From NCBI GenBank assembly GCA_031551775.1, contig JAVBND010000021.1, positions 1 through 64,000 of the forward strand: a DNA stretch of 64,000 bases, in the 5' to 3' direction. Position numbers and translations under genes: made by a program. The notes beneath the pieces are model-generated. The model was not told where the DNA came from. It did not search any database and saw nothing but the letters and a program-made list of their open reading frames with translations. Origin of the DNA: Anaerozeibacter sp031551775. GTDB taxonomy: Bacteria > Bacillota > Clostridia > Christensenellales > Aristaeellaceae. Shown here piece by piece: positions 50,940 through 60,400 of the stretch. How positions within the stretch are numbered: position 1 is the stretch's first letter; every line of letters starts with the position of its first letter.

Positions 50940-52099
50940 TGGACTGGCCGGACGGTGTTTCAATGGCCGTTCGGCGCCTTGAGCGCGCCGGCTTTGAAGC
51001 CTACGCCGTAGGCGGATGCGTGCGAGACGCGCTGCTCAATCGCGCGCCGGAAGACTGGGACGTGTGCACAAGCGCGCGCCCGGACGCGGTCAAGCGCGTC
51101 TTTTCCGATGCGCGCGTGATTGAAACCGGCATTCGCCACGGCACCGTCACCGTGATCTTCATGGAGCAGAAGGTCGAGGTGACCACCTTCCGCACCGACG
51201 GCCGCTACAGCGACCACCGGCGGCCCGACTCGGTCAATTTCGTTTTAAGCCTAAGGCATGACCTTGCGCGGCGCGATTTCACCATCAACGCCATGGCCGC
51301 CCGGGTGGGCGCAGGCGTGATCGACTATTTCGGCGGGCAGGCGGACCTCGCGGCGCGCCTCATTCGGTGCGTCGGCGACGCGAAGGCGCGCTTTGCCGAA
51401 GACGCGCTCAGGATCCTGCGCGCGCTGCGCTTCGCGGCGCAGCTCGATTTTTCGATTGAAGGAGAAACCGCCCGCGCGCTCACTTCGATGCGGGCGCGGC
51501 TCAAGTACATATCGGCGCAGCGCATTGCGGGCGAAATCAAAAAACTCCTGGTCGCGCCGGGCGCCGGGCGCATTCTTGCGGAATACCGCCGCGTGATTGA
51601 GGAGGCGACCGGCGTGAAAGACTACGACGCGGCGGTTGTGGCGCGCTTGCCGCCGGACGCGGCGCTGCGCCTTGCCGTGCTTACGCGCTCAAGCGACGTC
51701 GCGCAAACGCTCCGGCGTCTAAGGTTTGACAATCAGACCGTCGAGCGCGCCCAAACGGCCACAGAACTTGCGAAGCGGCCCATGCCCGAAGATGAGCGCC
51801 AAGCGCTCACCCTTTTAAACGCGGCGGGAGATGAGGGCGGCGCGCGCGACGCGCTTCAAATCTGGCGCGCGGAAGGGCGCGATACCGCCGCCGCGGAAGC
51901 GATCATAGACCATCTCACAACAAGCGGCGCGTGCTACCGCGTGGGTGATCTTGCGATAAACGGAAAGGACCTTGTAACGCTGGGATTTCAGGGCGCTTTG
52001 ATCGGCCGGGCGCTGAACACGCTGCTCACGCGCGTGATGGCAGGCGAACTTGCCAACGAACGCACTGCGCTCATAGACGCAGCGCGAAAAATACGATAA
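50939..52099 (+). CDS. cca: CCA tRNA nucleotidyltransferase (class II)
   Basis: 386 aa; adds or repairs the 3' CCA of tRNAs. Head domain AYAVGGCVRDALLNRAPEDWDVC (with the DxD catalytic pair), RHGTVTVIFMEQKVEVTTFR, RRDFTINAMA; neck EDALRILRALRFAAQLDF; then the variable body and tail. No HD domain. The start GTG 50939 overlaps the preceding stop. The last 285 nt are covered on the other strand by the LRR reading frame; homology and coding quality favour cca here. Confidence 0.95.
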   Translation: MDWPDGVSMAVRRLERAGFEAYAVGGCVRDALLNRAPEDWDVCTSARPDAVKRVFSDARVIETGIRHGTVTVIFMEQKVEVTTFRTDGRYSDHRRPDSVNFVLSLRHDLARRDFTINAMAARVGAGVIDYFGGQADLAARLIRCVGDAKARFAEDALRILRALRFAAQLDFSIEGETARALTSMRARLKYISAQRIAGEIKKLLVAPGAGRILAEYRRVIEEATGVKDYDAAVVARLPPDAALRLAVLTRSSDVAQTLRRLRFDNQTVERAQTATELAKRPMPEDERQALTLLNAAGDEGGARDALQIWRAEGRDTAAAEAIIDHLTTSGACYRVGDLAINGKDLVTLGFQGALIGRALNTLLTRVMAGELANERTALIDAARKIR

Positions 52100-52882
52100 G
52101 GCTCTCGCCGAAGCCCTATACCTCATAGCAAGACTCACGCGGTACATGCCCGCGAGGGCGTTGCTAGCGGGGTTTGTTGATGGTTTGAGACGTGCTTTGT
52201 CGATACGCTGAGGACGCGCGCATGAGTCAAATGCCGCCAGGCCCACCTTTTCGCACCCGTTTAGCGCAACCTTCGTCAGATGCGTGCAGCCCATAAAAGC
52301 ACATCTCTTGATTTCCCCGACGCCTTGGCGGAACTCCACTCGGGCCAGTTTCTTTGCCGCCTCAAATGCCGAGATCCCGACCTCGCCGACCGGCCCGAGG
52401 CAGGTTACCGTTGTCATGCTGTCGCAGTAGCGGAATGCATAGTCGCCAATCTTCTCAAGCGGCCCTTTGAATGTGACACTCCTTAATTTTTTGCAGTTGA
52501 CAAAGGCCCTGTTGCCCACGCTCTTTAGAGTCTTGGGCAGGTTGACCGTGCGAAGGCCGACCAGATTTGGGAACGCCCCGCCCTCGATGACCTCGACGCC
52601 TTCCGGTACGATGATTGTGCGCACGGTTTTTGCGTGGTCGATGTTGTAGGCAAGCAACCCCATCCCCAAAACCTTCACGCGATGCCCGTCAATTTCGGCG
52701 GGAATCCGGACCGTAGCGGGGAATGAGTCGTGGTACCGCACGGTTCCGAAACTCCAAAGCTTCGCGCTCCCGTCTGAAAGCACGCTATAGGCGTATTCCA
52801 ATTTCCCTGTTGCCGCCTTAGCAAGCGGCACCAACCCCAGCATCAAAGCCAACACCAATGCGATTGCCACGAAACGCTTCAT
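51815..52882 (-). pseudogene. BspA-type leucine-rich-repeat secreted protein, probably 3'-truncated
   Basis: The frame codes 355 aa. Signal peptide (RFVAIALVLALMLGLVPLAKA), then three or four LRR_5/BspA units (VIEGGAFPNLVGLRTVNLPKTL, VGNRAFVNCKKLRSVTFKGPL, IGDYAFRYCDSMTTVTC) up to about residue 230 (GCEKVGLAAFDSC). From there (about nt 52210) the frame loses the repeat pattern and becomes Arg/Ala-rich, running 285 nt antisense into cca. The C-terminal part is therefore probably not original: a deletion or rearrangement removed the natural end. The N-terminal part has GGGGGG ahead of ATG 52882 and could still be made. Follows recQ by 14 nt. Confidence 0.65.
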
Positions 52883-52895
52883 ACCGCACCCCCCC

Positions 52896-54671
52896 TCATT
52901 CTTCATCTCCCCCATTCAAAACCGCCAAAAACGCCCCGGCGTACTTGCCAAGCTTTGCCTCGCCCACCCCCGGCACGGTCAGCATTTCGCGCTTGTCCCT
53001 CGGGCGGATCCGGCACATGGCGAGCAATGTCTTGTCGCTGAATACTTGATAGGCCGGGATGTTCTGCTGAACCGCAAGCCGGAGTCGAAGCGCGCGCAGC
53101 CGCTCAAACAGCGCCTGATCCTGGTCGCCTGACGCGCAAGCAGACCGTTTCCTGTTTTGTTTCTCGGCGCGCGTCTTATCCGGTGCGGGGGCGGCCTCGC
53201 CGCGCGGCGCGCAGAAGGAACAATGTCCGCACGCCTTTGCGTCTTTTTCGCCAAAGTATTTTAGAATGCGCGCCCGAAGGCAGGTGGACGATTCGGCGTA
53301 GTCGATCATCTGATAAAGCCGCGCGATACTTGCCCGGTAGACTGTGCGCGCCTCGTCGCCCGTCAGTTCAGATTGCTCGCGCGATTGGTCGATCAAAAAG
53401 CGCTGGGTAATGATGTCTTGCTTGGAATATAGCAACACACAGTCGCTTTGTTCGCCGTCGCGTCCGGCGCGCCCGGCCTCCTGATAGTAGCTTTCGATAT
53501 CTGCGGGCATGTTGTAATGGATCACAAAGCGCACGTTCGATTTGTCGATCCCCATCCCAAACGCGTTGGTCGCCACGATCACTTGTGCTTTGTCGGTTGA
53601 AAAATCCTCCTGGCTGCGCCGCCGCTCCTCGTCGCTCAGCCCCGCGTGGTACCGCGCGGCAGGGATGTCCCTGTGCTTGAGCAACTCGTGTACCTTCTCC
53701 ACATTCTTGCGCGTCGCGCAGTAGATGATCCCGCTCTCGCCCTCGTAGCGCTCCATGAGCGAAAGCAGAACCTGGTCTCTTTTTGCCGGTTTCAGTACTT
53801 CAAAGAACAAATTGGGCCGGTCAAACCCGGTCGAGACGAGCAGTGGAGCGTGCAATTTCAGCAAATGCACGATGTCCTCACGCACGCGCTGGGTCGCCGT
53901 GGCGGTGTACGCGCCGACCGGCGGCCTGACCGGCAATTGGGCAATGAAATCCGGGATGCTCAGGTAGCTGGGCCTGAAATCCTGCCCCCAATGCGACAGG
54001 CAATGCGCCTCGTCGACCGCGACCAGCGAGATTTTCATCCGCCGCGCCGCCTCAAGGAACCGGCTTGTCATCAGTCGCTCCGGCGCGACATAGACCACCT
54101 TGTACTGCCCCTGCGCCACGCGCTCAAGCGCCCTGTCAAATTGCTTGGCCGTCAGCGAGCTGTTCAGGTACGCCGCGCTGATCCCCGCCTCGGTCAGCGC
54201 GGTCACCTGATCTTTCATCAGCGAAATGAGCGGGGACACGACCAGCGCCGTGCCGTCCATGTTGATGGCGGGCAGTTGGTAGCAGATCGATTTGCCCGAT
54301 CCGGTCGGCATGACGCCCACCGCGTCCCGTCCGTGAATCAGCGCCGCAATCAATTCTCCCTGCCCTTCGCGAAATGCGCTGTAGCCAAATACGCTCATGA
54401 GCGATGCCAGCAGCGCCCCGCCGTCAACCGGCGGCGCGGCTTCGGATACTTGGTTTCGCTCGCCTTCGGGCACGAAGCGCCGGTACGTGACGCCGCCCCG
54501 CTCGACGGTCTCTAGCCACATATCCAGCGGACGGACGTAGACGCCCCCGTCGCCGTACAGCGCGCGGTAAACCACCATCGCCTCCCGCGTCTCCGAGTGC
54601 GTGGCCAAATGCAGCACTTCATACCGTCCGCCTTTAAAATGCGTGTAAAAACCCAGCGTAAGTTCCGCCAT
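52896..54671 (-). CDS. recQ: RecQ-family helicase with N-terminal DUF1653 domain
   Basis: 591 aa. Residues about 5-70 form a DUF1653 domain (YTHFKGGRYEVLHLATHSET, VVYRALYGDGGVYVRP), normally a separate protein. The RecQ motor follows: Walker A PTGSGKSICYQLP, DEAHCLSHWGQDFRPSY, ATATQRVREDI, QEAGRAGRDG. The zinc site is present (CLRARILKYFG...CGHCSFC), but the RQC winged helix is missing; a short linker leads straight to an HRDC domain (LFERLRALRLRLAVQQNIPAY...VPGVGEAKLGKY). ATG with GGGGAG upstream. Likely a DNA-repair helicase; the extra domain may alter substrate choice. Confidence 0.9.
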   Translation of the reverse strand: MAELTLGFYTHFKGGRYEVLHLATHSETREAMVVYRALYGDGGVYVRPLDMWLETVERGGVTYRRFVPEGERNQVSEAAPPVDGGALLASLMSVFGYSAFREGQGELIAALIHGRDAVGVMPTGSGKSICYQLPAINMDGTALVVSPLISLMKDQVTALTEAGISAAYLNSSLTAKQFDRALERVAQGQYKVVYVAPERLMTSRFLEAARRMKISLVAVDEAHCLSHWGQDFRPSYLSIPDFIAQLPVRPPVGAYTATATQRVREDIVHLLKLHAPLLVSTGFDRPNLFFEVLKPAKRDQVLLSLMERYEGESGIIYCATRKNVEKVHELLKHRDIPAARYHAGLSDEERRRSQEDFSTDKAQVIVATNAFGMGIDKSNVRFVIHYNMPADIESYYQEAGRAGRDGEQSDCVLLYSKQDIITQRFLIDQSREQSELTGDEARTVYRASIARLYQMIDYAESSTCLRARILKYFGEKDAKACGHCSFCAPRGEAAPAPDKTRAEKQNRKRSACASGDQDQALFERLRALRLRLAVQQNIPAYQVFSDKTLLAMCRIRPRDKREMLTVPGVGEAKLGKYAGAFLAVLNGGDEE

Positions 54672-54701
54672 GCCCGCACGCTCCCCGCCGTGAATAAGAT
54701 A

Positions 54702-54724
54702 AACTCCGCTTCTGGGCGGAGTTT
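54702..54724. terminator. Hairpin between yebC and recQ
   Basis: AACTCCGC pairs with GCGGAGTT (8 bp, loop 6-7). The T run lies on the plus-strand side (GTTTTTG), while minus-strand transcripts from yebC see only TTTATCTT, so termination is uncertain. Confidence 0.5.
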
Positions 54725-54731
54725 TTGATGA

Positions 54732-55478
54732 CTATTCTTCCTCTTCCTCAGGCAGGTTCGCGTTGTGATAGACGTTCTGGCTGTCGTCGTAATCCTCCAG
54801 CCAATCGATCAGTTTGACGATCTTGGCGGCCATCTCAGGATCGGCAACATCCACGGTGTTGGTGGGCACCATGGCGCGCTCGGCCGAGAGGAACTGGCAG
54901 CCCGCTTTCTCGAGGTTCTCTCGGACGGTGGAAAAATCGTTGGGGTCGGTGTAGATGACCACCGTGTCCTCCTCTACTTCCACATCCGCCGCGCCCGCGT
55001 CGAGCGCCAGCATCATGAGTTCGTCTTCGTCGAGCTTTTTCTGGTTGTCAAGCTCGATCACGCCCTTGCGCTCAAACATCCACGCAACGCATCCCGTCGC
55101 GCCCAGCGATCCGCCGCACTTGTCGAAGATGTGCCGCACTTCGCTCGCGGTCCGGTTCAGGTTGTCGGTTACCATCTCGACGATCACCGCCACGCCGCCC
55201 GGCGCGTAGCCTTCGTAGGCGATCTCTTTGTAGTTAACGCCCTCGCCTTCGCCGGCGGCCTTCTTGATGGAGCGCATGACGTTGTCGTTTGGCATATTGG
55301 CCGCCTTGGCCTTGGCGATCACGTCGCGCAGCTTGCCGTTCACCGCCGGGTCGGCGCTGCCGCCTTCGCGCACCGCGATGACGATTTCGCGCCCGATTTT
55401 GGTGAAAATCTTGCCGCGCTGCGCGTCGGTCTTTTCTTTCTTGTGCTTGATGGTAGACCATTTGTTGTGTCCGGACAT
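54732..55478 (-). CDS. YebC/PmpR-family protein
   Basis: 248 aa. SGHNKWSTIKHKKEKTDAQRGKIFTKIGREI at the N-terminus is diagnostic; GYAPGGVAVIVEMVTDNLNRTASEVRHIFDKCGGSLG and the C-terminal EDYDDSQNVYHNANLPEE complete it. Recent work ties this family to rescue of ribosomes at proline stretches, besides older reports of transcription control. ATG with a GGGGGG run upstream; own promoter. Confidence 0.95.
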   Translation of the reverse strand: MSGHNKWSTIKHKKEKTDAQRGKIFTKIGREIVIAVREGGSADPAVNGKLRDVIAKAKAANMPNDNVMRSIKKAAGEGEGVNYKEIAYEGYAPGGVAVIVEMVTDNLNRTASEVRHIFDKCGGSLGATGCVAWMFERKGVIELDNQKKLDEDELMMLALDAGAADVEVEEDTVVIYTDPNDFSTVRENLEKAGCQFLSAERAMVPTNTVDVADPEMAAKIVKLIDWLEDYDDSQNVYHNANLPEEEEE

Positions 55479-55508
55479 GAAAACGCCCCCCGCATGAATA
55501 GATGATCT

Positions 55509-55538
55509 ATCTTACCATACGAAGGGCACTCTTGTCAA
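55509..55538 (-). promoter_or_regulatory. SigA-type promoter of yebC
   Basis: Minus strand TTGACA (55538..55533), 18 nt, TAAGAT (55514..55509), 31 nt before the ATG and directly after the Nudix-like gene. Confidence 0.7.
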
Positions 55539-55540
55539 TT

Positions 55541-55975
55541 TTACACACCTTCGCCGGATTCGATCTCGCGGTATTTCTCATGCGCGACCGAGACGAGCGC
55601 CTTGTCCTGGCTGTAGGTCACCTTCTCAAGCGCTTCGGCCAGCGTGAAGTAGTCTCCGTCGGCAAATCCCTGTTCAAAGGCGATGCGGTAATCTCCCGCT
55701 TGGGCGCGCATGACGTACCATGTAATCCGGTTGCACACCGGCTGGTGGCGCGTCATGGAGTAAAACTCATAACTGGTTTCGCCCGCGGTAGAGATGATTT
55801 CGGCACGGATCCCGGCTTCTTTGAACACCCGCTCGAGCGCCACCTCTTGCTTGAGCCGTTTGTCCCGAATGACACCCTTGGGCAGCACCCATTCCTGCTT
55901 GTCGCTTTTGAGCAGGAATACCTTGTCCTGCCAGAACACAACGCCGCCCGCGCACTCGCGAAAGATCATACACAC
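55541..55975 (-). CDS. Nudix-fold protein with a degenerate Nudix box
   Basis: 144 aa. The fold is recognisable (ECAGGVVFWQDKVFLLKSD, WVLPKG), but the catalytic box GxxxxxE(x7)REUxEExGU reads GVIRDKR(x7)ERVFKEAGI: the first Glu is Arg, RE is swapped to ER, and only one of the final Glu pair remains. Metal binding and hydrolysis are therefore doubtful. Starts: GTG 55975 with AAAGG at 7 nt, or ATG 55969. Own promoter; lies upstream of yebC. Confidence 0.8.
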   Translation of the reverse strand: MCMIFRECAGGVVFWQDKVFLLKSDKQEWVLPKGVIRDKRLKQEVALERVFKEAGIRAEIISTAGETSYEFYSMTRHQPVCNRITWYVMRAQAGDYRIAFEQGFADGDYFTLAEALEKVTYSQDKALVSVAHEKYREIESGEGV

Positions 55976-56023
55976 CGACCGCCTTTCCTTGAGTGGAGTA
56001 CCATGCCCCTTGGCTGTAATTTT

Positions 56024-56052
56024 ATCCTACCATAGTATACCCGGAAAATCAA
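56024..56052 (-). promoter_or_regulatory. Promoter of the Nudix-like gene
   Basis: Minus strand TTGATT (56052..56047), 17 nt, TAGGAT (56029..56024). Confidence 0.55.
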
Positions 56053-56128
56053 GGGATACGCTTCGCCCAAACTGCGGACGCGGCGCAATTCGGGATAAAA
56101 AATTGCGCTATGCCGCGCGGTTAAGATA

Positions 56129-56137
56129 TGGTATAAT
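56129..56137 (+). promoter_or_regulatory. Extended -10 promoter of the aldo/keto reductase gene
   Basis: TGGTATAAT (56129-56137) is a perfect -10 with the TGn extension; the -35 region is poor. 38 nt before the ATG. Confidence 0.6.
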
Positions 56138-56175
56138 AAACCGGAATAAGAACGTTAAGGGGAGGCCGGCGACGA

Positions 56176-57159
56176 ATGATCATGCGCAATTTTGGCGCGC
56201 TCGACCGGGACGTAAGCGCGCTTGTGATGGGGACGATGAACATGGGCGCTACGCTTGACGAAGCGCAAAGCTTTGATATTCTGGATGCCTATGCCCAAAT
56301 GGGCGGCAATTTCATCGATACCGCGCGCGTATACGGCGCGTTTTCGCCCGCGGGCATGGGCGCGGCGGAGAAGGTGATCGGGCGCTGGATGGCCGCGCGC
56401 GGCAACCGCGACAAGATCACCATCGCCACCAAGGGCGCGCATCCGCCGGTAAACGACAAATCGGTGGGACGGCTTGACAAGCAGAGCATCGTCAGCGACC
56501 TGAGCGCTAGCCTTGAGGCGCTGGGCATCGACTCGATCGACCTGTATTGGCTGCATCGCGACGACGTGAGATGCCCGGTCGAGGACATCCTGACCACGCT
56601 CAACGAGCTGATCGAAAAAAAGCTGATCCGTGCGATCGGCGCGTCCAACTGGACGGCGGAGCGCTTCTCGCAGGCGCGCAGCGTGGCGTTTGACAAGGGG
56701 CTTACCGGCTTTTGCGCCAACCAGCCGCTGTGGAGCCTTGCGCACGAAGACGAGGTTGAGGACAAGACGCTGGTGCAAATGGACCACAAGCTCTACGCCT
56801 GGCATCAGGAAAGCCGCATGGCGGTCATGCCGTACACTTCCCAGGCGAAGGGGTTCTTCCAGAAGATGGAGGCGGGCGGCGCGGATGGGCTATCCGGCGC
56901 GGCGCGCGACCGCTACCTGACCGAGCACAACCGGAAAATCTTTGACGCGGCGAAGGCCGTCGGACAGGAAGCGGGCCTGAGCGCGGGCGCGGTGGCGCTT
57001 GCGTTCCTGACGGGCACGGAAGCCTTCGACGTATACCCCATCGTGGGCGTGTCAAGCCTTCAGCAGATGGCATCTCTCAGGGAAGCCGCCGATGCCAAAC
57101 TCACGGGCAAGCAAATGAAGGCGCTCACCGATCTTACGGGACTGACCTGCTGCGGCTAG
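56176..57159 (+). CDS. Aldo/keto reductase
   Basis: 327 aa NAD(P)H-dependent TIM-barrel oxidoreductase. Catalytic tetrad: Asp and Tyr in NFIDTARVYG, Lys in ITIATKG, His in LYWLHRDD; also GASNWTAERF and the cofactor-binding end PIVGVSSLQQMASL. Looks like the general-stress/YajO-type AKR group; substrate unknown. GGGGAGG 10 nt before ATG 56176; ATG 56182 is an alternative. Single gene. Confidence 0.92.
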   Translation: MIMRNFGALDRDVSALVMGTMNMGATLDEAQSFDILDAYAQMGGNFIDTARVYGAFSPAGMGAAEKVIGRWMAARGNRDKITIATKGAHPPVNDKSVGRLDKQSIVSDLSASLEALGIDSIDLYWLHRDDVRCPVEDILTTLNELIEKKLIRAIGASNWTAERFSQARSVAFDKGLTGFCANQPLWSLAHEDEVEDKTLVQMDHKLYAWHQESRMAVMPYTSQAKGFFQKMEAGGADGLSGAARDRYLTEHNRKIFDAAKAVGQEAGLSAGAVALAFLTGTEAFDVYPIVGVSSLQQMASLREAADAKLTGKQMKALTDLTGLTCCG

Positions 57160-57202
57160 GGTACCGGAAGCGGGCCGCCGCGCGTAGCGCCCCCACCGAA
57201 GC

Positions 57203-57245
57203 GCCGGACGATTTCCTCATCGGATTTCGTCCGGCTATCTTTTTG
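57203..57245 (+). terminator. Terminator after the aldo/keto reductase gene
   Basis: GCCGGACGA (57203-57211) pairs perfectly with TCGTCCGGC (57227-57235), followed by TATCTTTTTG. Confidence 0.8.
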
Positions 57246-57255
57246 CCCGCGTGCG

Positions 57256-57375
57256 CTAAAAAATTGCTCATATAAAATATTGACTATAAAAATGATATCT
57301 GTTAGTATTATACCGTCACAATGATGTTACATGCATTAATGGTTATGTAATAAGTAATATCATGTTAAGTTCACT
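57256..57375 (+). promoter_or_regulatory. AT-rich upstream region of the large secreted protein gene
   Basis: A 115-nt patch far richer in A and T than its surroundings. It contains TTGACT (57280-57285) with TATTAT 20 nt on, TTGCTC (57264-57269) with TATAAA 15 nt on, and several AT runs, so the exact promoter is not decided. The rest of the 280-nt gap holds the terminator above and the ribosome binding site AAAGGAGGAA at about 57423-57432. Confidence 0.45.
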
Positions 57376-57439
57376 GAAGCGATCGTTCCGCACCGGTATA
57401 TGTCGCCGGTCGCGCGGGATACCAAAGGAGGAAGTGCCT

Positions 57440-60400
57440 ATGTGGAAGCGTTTTACCACCGCGCTGATTTTTGTTACCGTGTTGTCCGCGCTATGTTTCA
57501 CAGCCGCGGCTTCGGCCGAGGCGGTCGCCCAAATCGGAGGAAAGGAGTACCCCAGCCTGTCGGCGGCGCTGGCGGAGGTTGAGGACGGGCAGGTCATCGC
57601 TTTGCAAAAAGGCATCACTGCCGCCGCGCCCATCGACCTTTCCAAGGAAGGCGTGACGTATACGCTCGACCTGAACGGACAAACCATCAGCGGCGCCGAA
57701 ATTTCTCAAACGCTTGAAGTCAGCGCGGGCGCGGTGACCATTCAAAACGGCGCCGTGACAAGCGACAAAGGATATACGATATACAATGACGGGGCGACCC
57801 TGACGCTCCGGGATCTGACCGTCACAAACACAGACGCCTCCGGCATAGCCGTTTACAGCATGAGCGGATCGACCGTCATAAACGCAAGCGAATACCACGG
57901 AGGCGACGATGCGCTGTATGTCCGCGGCGGCTCGGTGGTCATCCTAAGCGGGACTTTTTCCTCATCGGATGGAGCCGGCGACGGTTGCATCGTGGATCAT
58001 ACAGCTTCCTCCATCAGCCTTGCCGCAGGTTCCAGCGCACAACCGATGCAGGATGAGTGGTACGGCAAGACGCGGGTGGTCGTTACGGCCCTCCCCGAGG
58101 AAAGCAACGCCAACTGCAGCGATCTTCGGTATTCGGTGGCCGGCGGCCCGGCGATCCCGATTGCGGGGTTCGATCCGGAAAAAACCGAATACAGCGTATC
58201 GGTTGCGCGCAATACGGTCGAGGACATCACCATCGCGCTCCTCCCCACGACGGCGGCGCCAAGCGCGGTAATTACAGAAAACCGCGCCGCTACGATCCAG
58301 AGCGGTGCGGGCGAGGCCAGCGTGACCGTCACTTCATCGGATGGCACGAACCAGAAAACCTACACGGTCTCCTTCACCTCGGTTCCCGCGCTGTTTGAAA
58401 GCGGCGGCGTCTTCTTCCAGTCGCTTCAGGACGCGCTGGGCGCGGTCGCGGACGGCGGCACGATTGCCATGCTGAAGAACGTCTCGCTGGACGCGATGTT
58501 CGAGCTCGAAGTACCCAAGTCCTACACGCTGGATCTGGGCGGCTTTTGCCTCTCCAACAGCGCGGACGTTAACCTGGACGCGATTTTGTACGTTTCGAAA
58601 GGAACGGTCGTCATCAAAAACGGCCAGATCGCGAACACGACGGGGGCGGGCATGTATTGCGACGGCGGAAATGTGACGCTGAACGCCGTCTCGGTCCGTG
58701 CCTCAGGGTCCACCAGCTTTACCTACGCCTTGGGGGTCGGAAGCGGCACGGTCATGATCCGCTCAAGCGACTTGCTCGGGCCAAAACAAGCGATTTTTGC
58801 CTTTGGCGGAGCCGCAACCATCGAGTCAGGAAACTTTTCAATCGATCCCGACATTCCAAGCGGTCCCTATGTCAGTGCTCTGGTGGAAGATGGCGGCACA
58901 ATCGGCATCGCCACCGGGTCGGACGCAATGCCCGCCAAGGAGGATTGGCCGGGCGCGAGGGCGGTTGAGGTCACCCACCCTGACCAATTGAACGCCGACC
59001 TTGCAAGCCTTGCCTACAAACTCGGCGAAGAGGGACTGTGCCCGATCGATGGGTTCGATCCGGCGCAGCTTGAGTACGCGGTAACGCTTCCCATCGGCAC
59101 CCAGGACGGCACGGTGATCAAGCTTGAACCCACCACGGCTTCCGCCAACGCGACGACAACCCTTGCGGACGCCACCCTTGCGGACGGCTGCGGCACGGCC
59201 AGCGTGGAAGTGCAACCCGAAATCGGTCAAGCCACCAAGACCTATACCGTCCGCTTCACCGTCACACCCGCGCGCTTCGAGACGGGCGGTACGTACTACG
59301 CGACGCTGGCTGAGGCGGTGGACGAAGTCGCGGCCGGCGCTTTGATCACCATGCTTGCTGACGTCGCACTTGACGAGACGGTCAATCTGAGCAAAAACGC
59401 GCGCTATACCCTCGACCTGGGCGGGCACTGCCTGAGCAATGCGGGAAACGCCGCCGCGCTGATCAGCATCACGGCGGGCGATGTCGGCATCCTGAACGGC
59501 AGCATCGTCAACACTTTCGCAACCGCAATCGAAATCGCCGGGGGAAACGCGACGCTTTCGCTTTTCACGGTCCGCGCCGAAGGTCAGCTTTCACAAGCGC
59601 CCCGGGCGCTCAGCCTCTCGTCCGGTACGGTGAACATCCTGTCGGGCGATTACTACGGAACCGGGAGCGCGATATGCGCAAGCGGCGGGCGCGCGATCCT
59701 GACGCTGGGCAGCTTCGCGTGCGCGCAAACCGGGGACGGCAGCCTGGTTGAAGGCGGCGGCGCAATCGACCTTGCCGCCGGGCGCGCGGCGACGCCATCC
59801 AAGGCCCAATGGCCCGGCGCGACGCTGGTGACGGTCAATCTGGCCGACGCCTCGGTCACGCCCGCAGCCGCGCGGTTCGACAAATACCCTTCCAGCAGCG
59901 ATTACTTGGACATCACCGTAGCGCTCGACATCGGCGGATACACGCAGGGCGGCATTCAGCTTGACGCGTCGGATCTGACCGAAGGCAGCCAATACGAAGC
60001 AAACGCGGCAACGGGCGCGTTTACATTCAGGCGGGAATGGCTTAAAACGCTCGCAAACGGCGACCACACGCTGACGTTCCTCATGAGCGGCGGATCGGAT
60101 CCGGAGCTTACCCTGACGGTCGCGGACTCGACGCCCGACCCAGCTCCCGATCCCGACCCTGTGCCCGCATTCGGCCCCGTGGTTGACCCAAGCGCCGTGT
60201 TCACGCCGACCGACGGGAGGGCGGCGATCCAGGTGCCCTTTACCGGCGCGGTTGACGGGCTCAATGTAACGTTGATCGTCGGCGACAATCTGTTGCGCGC
60301 GAACGCAACGCTCCGGGGCGGCGCGGTACGGTTCGAACTGGGTCAAGATCAACTGGATTCGCTGCCGTCCGGGCGCCACGCGCTGCATATCGAAAGCGAA

